Assembly: GCA_013314865.1 (NCBI GenBank)
Contig: JABUEV010000020.1
Location: 1 to 13,214, forward strand
DNA length: 13,214 bases
Direction of reading: 5' to 3'
Origin: Bacteroidales bacterium
GTDB lineage: Bacteria; Bacteroidota; Bacteroidia; Bacteroidales; VadinHA17
Part shown: positions 7,023 through 13,214 of the stretch, in pieces
Position numbering within the stretch: the first letter of the stretch is position 1
How the letters are laid out: each line of letters opens with the position of its first letter
The notes under the pieces: generated by a model
Told to the model about the DNA's origin: nothing
The model's database searches: none
The model's input: the letters and a program-made list of their open reading frames with translations, nothing else
Position numbers and translations under genes: made by a program

Positions 7023-7652
7023 CTACTTCAATGCAGGATTATTTGTTAAAGTGTCTCTTTTATTCTGGAAATCAATATTGAAATCGGATGAGTCTTTAAC
7101 AGCAAGCATGTTTGTAAAAAGGGCCCATACGTATAAGTCATCGCGTGTGAAAATCAGAATACGCCGGTTCCCGTCCACCTTCAGGTATGCTGTTCCTTTT
7201 TCCGGGTGTTTCACTTTAATAAATCCAGGTCCGTAAAGTTTTCTATACCAGTTTAAAACATCAAGCTGGAGTTTCGCAGAAGATAATTCCTTATTCCATG
7301 GAGCCCAACCTGCATAGGCAAATCTGACAGGCATTTCAGCGATACTGTCATCAATGAAGGTTGGATAGAAATCCATGTATACAGGATGTTTCAGTTCGTT
7401 TTTTATGTAATACTCAACGGTAGTATTATTGGAGCCTTGTTTAACCAGCCCCTGCCGGTTTAATTCCCAGCAATGCATATAGAAATCTTTTCTTGGCATT
7501 CCAAGGTAAAGCCCCAAAAACAGAGAATCATGCCTGATTCCGCTTGCCAGCTCACGGTTCAACATTTTTTCATATCTGGTTGTAGGAGTGCAGGCCGGGA
7601 AAAATGATATTAAAAGAAGGCATGAAACCGTTAATGAAATTGTTTTTCTCAT
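7023..7652 (-). CDS. Unrecognised 209-aa lipoprotein between two propeller genes
   Basis: I do not recognise a family. Residues 1-20 form a lipoprotein signal peptide (hydrophobic 5-18, then FFPAC with C21 as the lipidated Cys). The mature part is a compact soluble domain rich in aromatic residues. Notable stretches are FLGLYLGMPRKDFYMHCWELNRQGL (given as 46-69 with key residues G47, G51, H60, C61 and W62), a Tyr/Phe-rich strand region at 81-98, AGWAPWN at 114-120, NWYRKLYGPGF at 134-144, and LIFTRDDLYVWALF at 166-179. The tail from about 186 looks disordered. It starts 9 nt after the upstream propeller gene and ends 5 nt before the next one, so all three are probably made together. A role as a partner or chaperone of the propeller proteins is inferred from position only. 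Confidence 0.85.
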   Translation of the reverse strand: MRKTISLTVSCLLLISFFPACTPTTRYEKMLNRELASGIRHDSLFLGLYLGMPRKDFYMHCWELNRQGLVKQGSNNTTVEYYIKNELKHPVYMDFYPTFIDDSIAEMPVRFAYAGWAPWNKELSSAKLQLDVLNWYRKLYGPGFIKVKHPEKGTAYLKVDGNRRILIFTRDDLYVWALFTNMLAVKDSSDFNIDFQNKRDTLTNNPALK

Positions 7653-7661
7653 CGAACTATA

Positions 7662-10600
7662 TCAGTATTTATAAAATTGAATTGAATCATTATTACGTGC
7701 TACAATAATAATTTTATTATCATTTATTATCATTGTTTTCATATCACGAATCTCACCTTTGGTAAAGATACCCGAAATGAGAGGCGAAACCGCCTGCCAT
7801 TTCTCATTGTTTATTCCTTTCAAAAACAGTCCATAGCTTGCGCCATAGATGCCAGTCTCAGGTTTTGCACGGTACAGGTTTCCGCCAGTTAAAATGTCGC
7901 ATGTTCCGTCACTGTCAAAATCATTCGCAGCAATTGCATAAACCGGGGAAAATTGAGCTTCCGTTGGCAGAGGTTTTAAGATAAATGATTTATCGCCAGT
8001 GTTGATCATAACACATGACTCCATTATTTTTGCTGTCAATCTGAGAGACCTGTTCAATACCTCCGGCGGAAATATATTTTCAATAGTCTGATTCTTATAA
8101 TCTTCATATTTCTGGTATTTGTTTTTCAGAGAAGGGATCTGTTTTACCAGATCGTCCTTCATTACCAGAGGATAAGATTTATCTCCTTTGAAACCACATA
8201 TTATCTGTTCAACACTGCCGTTAAGGTCGAAATCATTTACATACATAGTCAAAGGCTTCACTGCAGATGCTTTAAAAAATGAGTTCAATCCATGATTACC
8301 AAGTATAAAATCAATGTTGCCGTCGCCGTTCAGATCAGCAGTTTCGATAGTATTCCACCAGCCTTCGGTATTAAGTAATCCGAATTTTTCAGATTCGTCT
8401 TTGAACACACCCTGATTATTAATAAATATCCTGACCGGCATCCATTCGCCTGCTATAGCCATGTCAGAGTCGCCGTCATTGTCTATGTCGGCCCATTTCA
8501 TATCCGTAATCATACCTATATTGATCAGCCCGGGTGCTTTCTCAGAAGTGGCATTTGAAAAATTCCCTTGCCCGTCATTTTCGAGAAGATATCCGTTGGC
8601 AGGAAGCCCATATTCAAAGGGGCGCAGGCGAATCCCCACAAAAAGATCCAAATCGCCATCATTGTCAAAATCGCAGGACTCAACGCATGAACTGCTTTCA
8701 TACTTTGCTGTTGGCAGAAGTTGAGACGATTTTGAAAATTCTCCTTTTCCGTTATTTATATAAAGTTTGTCCAGCAGAAGTGATGAACTTGATGGAAATT
8801 CATTTCCTCCGCATGTCACATAAAGGTCAGGGTCGCCATCTCCGTCAGCATCGAAAAACTCACAATCTGTGTCCTCTGATTTTTTGTCATTTTCAAATAA
8901 TTGAAGATTGGTGCTTTTAAAATGACCTTGTCGGTTCTGTATAAACAGAGCCCCAGGCTGGTCTTTTGCCCCGCAGATATACATATCTTCAAGTCCGTTT
9001 CCATCCACATCTTCCACGGCTATGTGAGGACCTTCAGTTGATAACATCCTGAATAACAGCCTGTCTCTTTCAAAATCTACAAAATCATTTTCTCTATGTG
9101 TAAAATCAAGACCTGTGAGGTTTACATTTTCAAAGACTGGCTTATTTTGGTCACTGGTAAAGTAAGGATAGCGGTGCACAGCATCTTTTTGATCAATAAT
9201 AATAGATTGATTGACAGCTATTTCACGTAAAACAGTGATTTTTCCGTCAGGCCAGGAGACTATCAGGGAATCAATTGAATCAGCTGATCCAAGGCCGAAA
9301 TGAAGCCGGTGATCGGCAGAGGATTTGAAACCCCTCATAGGAATATTCTCCTGGTAGTTAACAATGCCCTCATACCAGAGGGTAACATTGGAGCCAATTG
9401 CACCAGTATTTTTACCAGTGCCTCGCAGGGTCAGAGTAAGATAATTAGAGCTGTCTGAAGACCTGGATTCATTTCTGTAGATAAAGGGAGGCATGTTCAC
9501 ATTATTGACAACAAGGTCCAGATCGCCGTCATTGTCAAGGTCACCATACGCAGCCCCATTGGAAAATGATGGTGCATTCAGACCCCATTTATCTGAGAAG
9601 TTTGTAAATGTCAAATCTCCATTGTTATGAAAAGCGTAGTTAGGTATCCTTACCGAGGGAATTTTTTCGATAAGACTCATAATTGCTGATTCTTCGCTTT
9701 TTATCAATGAACGCATTATGGAAGGGTTTGAATATATATCCAGAAAATCACGGTCAAGAAGATCTTTATATATCCCGTTTGCGACGAATATATCCTTCCA
9801 TCCATCGTTGTCCATGTCCATTATTAATGCTCCCCAGCTCCAGTCGGTTGTGCTTACCCCGCTTAGCCTTCCTATTTCGCTGAAAGAATTATTTTTATTA
9901 TTTAACTGAAGTACATTTCTTGCAAACTGATGATAATACCCATTCTTTACTTTTATCTGGTATATATCCCAGCTTTCAAAAAGTACTTTAGTCTTAAGCC
10001 TTTCATTATCTTCAGCAGTCATTTCCGTGGTAAAAATCTCAGGCCAGGCATCATTGTTTATATCAGCCATATCAGAGCCCATTGACCCGAGGCTTATTTC
10101 ACGAAGTTGTGATTCAAGCGACTCAGTGAAAGTCCCGTCTCCATTATTTATATACAGGTAATCCCTTTCAAAGAAGTCATTTGAAACGTAAATGTCAGGC
10201 CATCCGTCCTTGTTAACATCACCTGCTGAGACACCGAGGCCAAATCCTATTTTACTTGAATATATGCCGGCTGAATTCGTCACATCAATGAATTTCCCGT
10301 CATCATTTCTGAAGAGTTTATTTCCGCCGAGTGAGTCAGGTATTTCTCTTTGTCCGGGTTTAATTTCAAATTCTGTCACTGACCGGATTGAATTGTTAAG
10401 CAAATAACAATCGAGATCTCCATCTCTGTCATAGTCGAAGAAGGAAGCGTGGTTTGACAGACCAAAGACTGCAAGCCCGTATTCTTTGGCTTTTTCTGTG
10501 AAAGTCAGATCCCCGTTGTTGATAAACAGTTCATTTAAGCGATTTTTGCCGTTCGGATCACCAGATTTGCATATATAAATATCAAGCAGACCATCGCCAT

Positions 10601-10991
10601 TGATATCCGCAATACTTACTCCGGTCGACCAGGACTTCAAACAACTTACACCAGCTTTTTCGGTAATATCCTCAAAAACAAAGTTTCCCTTGTTTAAATA
10701 GAGCCGGTTGCCTTCCTGGTTAGCACAGAAATATATATCGGGGAGTCCATCATTGTTGAAATCACCGATTCCGACACCGGCACCATTATAGAAGTTCCTG
10801 TAGGTATAGGTATTAAACTCCTCGGTGTAAACGACATTATTTATAAAATCGATTTTAGTGTGGTTCTGATCAAGCAGAGTGAATAATTGTTTTTTACCGG
10901 ATGTGGGATTCTTACTAATACAATGACAGAGAAATACAGGTATCAAGATTGTAATCCAGAAGAGGAATCTATTTAACCTGAAATATCTCAT
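7662..10991 (-). CDS. FG-GAP/VCBS double-propeller protein with central ASPIC/UnbV domain (copy 1)
   Basis: This 1109-aa protein is built like its paralogue downstream. A hydrophobic signal segment at 9-23 ends in FLCHC; the lipobox is atypical, so lipid attachment at C22 or C24 is uncertain but export is clear. FG-GAP calcium loops start at D77, D129, D186, D258, D310, D392 and D484. ASPIC/UnbV spans about 516-601. A second set starts at D661, D714, D774, D835, D886 and D1024. The conserved DFER...MLSTEGP (639-655) and QFSPVYA...GGNLY (1013-1040) stretches are present. The two copies align end to end with more than half of the residues identical in the best segments, so they arose by old duplication rather than recent copying. 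The start codon lies 44 nt downstream of a terminator-like hairpin after the SusD gene. GCAGGG just before the ATG may help initiation. Function is unproven; a surface or periplasmic ligand-binding role beside SusCD is inferred. Confidence 0.92.
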   Translation of the reverse strand: MRYFRLNRFLFWITILIPVFLCHCISKNPTSGKKQLFTLLDQNHTKIDFINNVVYTEEFNTYTYRNFYNGAGVGIGDFNNDGLPDIYFCANQEGNRLYLNKGNFVFEDITEKAGVSCLKSWSTGVSIADINGDGLLDIYICKSGDPNGKNRLNELFINNGDLTFTEKAKEYGLAVFGLSNHASFFDYDRDGDLDCYLLNNSIRSVTEFEIKPGQREIPDSLGGNKLFRNDDGKFIDVTNSAGIYSSKIGFGLGVSAGDVNKDGWPDIYVSNDFFERDYLYINNGDGTFTESLESQLREISLGSMGSDMADINNDAWPEIFTTEMTAEDNERLKTKVLFESWDIYQIKVKNGYYHQFARNVLQLNNKNNSFSEIGRLSGVSTTDWSWGALIMDMDNDGWKDIFVANGIYKDLLDRDFLDIYSNPSIMRSLIKSEESAIMSLIEKIPSVRIPNYAFHNNGDLTFTNFSDKWGLNAPSFSNGAAYGDLDNDGDLDLVVNNVNMPPFIYRNESRSSDSSNYLTLTLRGTGKNTGAIGSNVTLWYEGIVNYQENIPMRGFKSSADHRLHFGLGSADSIDSLIVSWPDGKITVLREIAVNQSIIIDQKDAVHRYPYFTSDQNKPVFENVNLTGLDFTHRENDFVDFERDRLLFRMLSTEGPHIAVEDVDGNGLEDMYICGAKDQPGALFIQNRQGHFKSTNLQLFENDKKSEDTDCEFFDADGDGDPDLYVTCGGNEFPSSSSLLLDKLYINNGKGEFSKSSQLLPTAKYESSSCVESCDFDNDGDLDLFVGIRLRPFEYGLPANGYLLENDGQGNFSNATSEKAPGLINIGMITDMKWADIDNDGDSDMAIAGEWMPVRIFINNQGVFKDESEKFGLLNTEGWWNTIETADLNGDGNIDFILGNHGLNSFFKASAVKPLTMYVNDFDLNGSVEQIICGFKGDKSYPLVMKDDLVKQIPSLKNKYQKYEDYKNQTIENIFPPEVLNRSLRLTAKIMESCVMINTGDKSFILKPLPTEAQFSPVYAIAANDFDSDGTCDILTGGNLYRAKPETGIYGASYGLFLKGINNEKWQAVSPLISGIFTKGEIRDMKTMIINDNKIIIVARNNDSIQFYKY

Positions 10992-11035
10992 ACCCTGCAG
11001 AAGTCATTTTAATTGTTCTGTTTTAGCAAACTAAA

Positions 11036-11072
11036 AAGAGAGCAGGTAAATTTAATAAAATCCTGCTCTCTT
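11036..11072 (-). terminator. Intrinsic terminator or attenuator between SusD and the propeller genes
   Basis: The arms AAGAGAGCAGG (11036-11046) and CCTGCTCTCTT (11062-11072) are perfectly complementary over 11 bp, with a 15-nt AT-rich loop. On the minus strand the stem runs directly into a U-run (CTCTCTTTTTAG), as in a rho-independent terminator. On the plus strand there is no T-run after the stem, so it acts for leftward transcription. It lies about 25 nt after the SusD stop codon and 44 nt before the next start codon. I see no convincing TAnnTTTG promoter between hairpin and gene, so partial read-through giving lower downstream expression is the likely role. Confidence 0.8.
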
Positions 11073-11096
11073 CAGAAGTGTATTCAGGTAAAGCTT

Positions 11097-12821
11097 CTAA
11101 TAACCCGGATTCTGAACCAGATTCGGGTTTGCAGCTCTTTTATCCTTATGTATCGGATAGATTGTCAGATATGAACCTTTCTTAACAACATCACCCGGGT
11201 TATAATGAGGCAGGATCCATTTTTCCAGTTCATCCCACAATCCCCAGCGTATCAGATCCTGTCTCCTGTGGTTTTCAGCAAACATTTCACGGCCGATTTC
11301 GTTCAGAAGTTCTCCTCCCGGAATGCTGGGGCCTGCCATATCATAGCTTACCGGCCCGTCAAGTGTAGTAAGATCCGGCACACCTGCCCTGTTTCTGATC
11401 ATATTAACAAGGGTGAGTGCCTGATTTATATTTGCTGCGCCTCCTTTGCGCCATAATGCTTCAGCTTTCATAAGAAGAACATCTGCATAACGGAATACTG
11501 CATAATCATTACTCATATTATGAGGCTGGCTTCCAAGTGCAATTTCCCATTTACCTATTCTGACGCCCGCCTGACGATAAGCCTGTGGCCCTAATTCATT
11601 TATCTGAGGCTGTGTCGAACCGATATTGCCGAAATTCAATGGTGCGCCATCAGGGTCACCAAGGAGCGGAACGGGCTGACGGTTAGGCTGAGGAACTTCA
11701 TATCCATCGTCCATAACAAGTCCTCCTCCTGCCTTGTACTGGTAACCTGCTATAAAGTTTCCTCTTTTTGTTGCAGGTCCTGAAAGAGTACCTACATCAC
11801 CCTTTCTAATGTCATTGTCAGAATATGAATTATAGAATTCTTCCATTGCACAGAACCCATTCCAGGGTTGTGCAGTCAGGTTATATGTTTGCTGACTGCC
11901 ATAATGCAATGTTCTTACGGCGATGTTAAATCCCTGGAAGAAAACCTGGTCATAGGGAATTGCAAAAATAAATTCCTTTGAACCTGAATTATTTACATTG
12001 AAATTTGCGAAATAATTACTTTCAAGTGAATATTTGCCGGAATTTATTACTTCATCGCAGGCCGTAATCACTTTATCCCATTGCGGTGTTCCTGAATAGA
12101 CCTGGGCATTGAGGTACAGTTTAGCCAGCAGAGTTTGTCCGGCGTAATAATTCATTCTTCCATAGGTTGTTCCGTCAACGGCTTTAGAAAGTTTTGGCAC
12201 AGCGGCTTCAAGATTTCCGACGATAAAATTAAATACCTCTGCTCTTGGTTTTGTTGGCGGAGCTGCCTCGCTACTGGCAAAATCAGTTACAAGAGGCACA
12301 TTTCCAAACCAGTCAATCAATTGCCAGTAAAAGAAACCGCGGATTGTCTCAAGTTCAGCGATAAAAGCATCAGCTTTTTCCTGCTCCACCTGTCCGCTCT
12401 CAACAAGTGACTGGAACTGATAAATGAGTCTGTTTGCAGTATTAACGCCTCCGAAGCCAAAATTCCAGCCTCCGTTGAAATAACCTTCTTCATCGTTATA
12501 TGAGTGCAGGTGAGCACGCCTTAATGTGCCGCCGTCGTCCCAGTCCTGACCTCTTGTCGGAACGACAATTTCATCAGTCATTATTTCATGAAGAGACCAG
12601 GGGTCATTTGAAGCGTAATCCGCAAATTGTGTATATGCTGAACCCAGAGCTGATATAAATTCCTCTTCAGTCTTAAAGAAATTATCGGGAGTTACAGAAT
12701 CGAACAGTTCCTCATCCAGATTTGTACAGGACTGATTCAATGATGTTACCAAAAAAGCAAACAAAGTAGTATTTATCAGTAACAAACACCTTCTTAAGTT
12801 ATGTCTTATTTTCGTTTTCAT
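11097..12821 (-). CDS. SusD/RagB-type surface nutrient-binding lipoprotein
   Basis: This 574-aa protein pairs with the SusC transporter as the lid that captures ligand at the outer membrane. A signal peptide at about 11-31 ends in LNQSC with C32 lipidated. The following TNLDEE is acidic, like the surface-export signal of Bacteroidota lipoproteins. Family hallmarks are FFKTEEEFISALGSAY (48-63), the WNFGFGGVNTANRLI region near 120-133, RYADVLLMKAEALWRKGG followed by ALTLVNMIRNRAG in the C-terminal half, and FAENHRRQDLIRWG near the end. Length is normal for the family. The start is 19 nt after the SusC stop codon. A strong hairpin follows the gene, which would keep SusC/SusD more abundant than the propeller proteins. 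The substrate cannot be read from the sequence; the GH95 and CE15 genes nearby hint at a plant cell-wall glycan. Confidence 0.95.
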   Translation of the reverse strand: MKTKIRHNLRRCLLLINTTLFAFLVTSLNQSCTNLDEELFDSVTPDNFFKTEEEFISALGSAYTQFADYASNDPWSLHEIMTDEIVVPTRGQDWDDGGTLRRAHLHSYNDEEGYFNGGWNFGFGGVNTANRLIYQFQSLVESGQVEQEKADAFIAELETIRGFFYWQLIDWFGNVPLVTDFASSEAAPPTKPRAEVFNFIVGNLEAAVPKLSKAVDGTTYGRMNYYAGQTLLAKLYLNAQVYSGTPQWDKVITACDEVINSGKYSLESNYFANFNVNNSGSKEFIFAIPYDQVFFQGFNIAVRTLHYGSQQTYNLTAQPWNGFCAMEEFYNSYSDNDIRKGDVGTLSGPATKRGNFIAGYQYKAGGGLVMDDGYEVPQPNRQPVPLLGDPDGAPLNFGNIGSTQPQINELGPQAYRQAGVRIGKWEIALGSQPHNMSNDYAVFRYADVLLMKAEALWRKGGAANINQALTLVNMIRNRAGVPDLTTLDGPVSYDMAGPSIPGGELLNEIGREMFAENHRRQDLIRWGLWDELEKWILPHYNPGDVVKKGSYLTIYPIHKDKRAANPNLVQNPGY

Positions 12822-12840
12822 GTCTTATACTTTTTCAGGA

Positions 12841-13214
12841 TTAAAAAACAATGTTTGCACCAAAAGTAACCGATCTGGTCCTGAACCAGGTATTTCTTCT
12901 GTCAATACCCGGTATAAGCGGGTTATTTCCGCCTTCAATGTCTCCATATCTTGGATTAGGATCCACACCTTTATATTTAGTAATATAGAATAAATTGTTC
13001 CCGGCGCAGTAAAGTCTTATTTTGCTGAATCCTGAACCCTGTGGCATTTTGAAGTTGTAGCCAAAGCTCATGTTATCGAGGGTGATAAAGTCTGCACTTT
13101 CGATATGAGAACTGTTCAGCACACCTGATGAATTGTTCAGGTAAACCCCTGTTTTCGGGTTCTTCATGTCTTTTGCTGTTTTGGGCAGGTTATAGGATCC
13201 AATCATTTTGGGAA
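12841..13214 (-). CDS. SusC-type TonB-dependent outer-membrane transporter, C-terminal end
   Basis: Only about the last 123 residues of a protein that normally has around 1000 are in the window; the frame runs off the right edge, so the Met at 13206 is internal. The visible part is the last barrel strands: ADFITLDNMSFGYNF, then RLYCAGNNLFYITKYKGVDPNP, then PLIPGIDRRNTWFRTRSVTFG, ending in NIVF. The NLFYITKYKGVDP signature and a terminal Phe (the barrel-assembly signal) are typical of SusC/RagA transporters. Together with the SusD gene 19 nt downstream it forms the usual importer pair for oligosaccharides or peptides, powered through TonB. Plug domain and any carboxypeptidase-like N-terminal domain lie outside the window. 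Confidence 0.93.
   Translation of the reverse strand, partial: PKMIGSYNLPKTAKDMKNPKTGVYLNNSSGVLNSSHIESADFITLDNMSFGYNFKMPQGSGFSKIRLYCAGNNLFYITKYKGVDPNPRYGDIEGGNNPLIPGIDRRNTWFRTRSVTFGANIVF

Noticed and set aside
8461..8920. Plus-strand frames within the upstream propeller gene
   Set aside because: They are again antisense readings of FG-GAP repeats, matching the same artefact in the paralogue.
3655..10991. Recent duplication of the two propeller genes
   Set aside because: The copies are clearly related but differ at many residues and at the nucleotide level throughout, so the duplication is old.
12841..13206. A stand-alone 121-aa protein
   Set aside because: The sequence is the terminal barrel strands of a SusC transporter and its frame continues past the right edge.

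Overview
The window looks like a Bacteroidota chromosome. The evidence is a SusC/SusD outer-membrane pair, several lipoprotein signal peptides, polysaccharide-utilisation enzymes, and start codons with A-rich upstream regions instead of strong Shine-Dalgarno sites. It is probably an environmental or plant-polymer-degrading member of the Bacteroidales/Marinilabiliales type; that rank is a guess from gene style. No tRNA, rRNA, insertion sequence, phage gene or CRISPR array is visible. All large reading frames are intact.

Left part, plus strand (1-3027): the C-terminal part of a GH95 alpha-L-fucosidase-type hydrolase runs in from the left edge. About 210 bp of compound short tandem repeats follow (three adjoining arrays of period 7, 8 and 7). 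Then comes a secreted CE15-type glucuronoyl esterase. Together the two enzymes suggest attack on side chains and ester links of plant hemicellulose or pectin.

Middle (3050-3654), minus strand: a small two-helix membrane protein of unknown function converges on the esterase gene. It is followed by a short intergenic stretch with only weak promoter and terminator candidates.

Right part, minus strand (13214 down to 3655), in transcription order: the C-terminal end of a SusC-type TonB-dependent transporter, a SusD-type surface lipoprotein, a stem-loop with a U-run (terminator or attenuator), an 1109-aa FG-GAP/VCBS double-propeller protein with a central ASPIC/UnbV domain, an unrecognised 209-aa lipoprotein, and a second 1120-aa paralogue of the double-propeller protein. 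The last three genes are 5-9 nt apart and look translationally linked.

Reading of the whole: SusC/SusD would bind and import a ligand. The two large calcium-loop proteins and the small lipoprotein between them would form an accessory secreted or surface module of unknown role. The GH95 and CE15 enzymes on the facing strand may act on the same substrate. The most unusual items are the compound repeat tract and the propeller/lipoprotein/propeller cassette.
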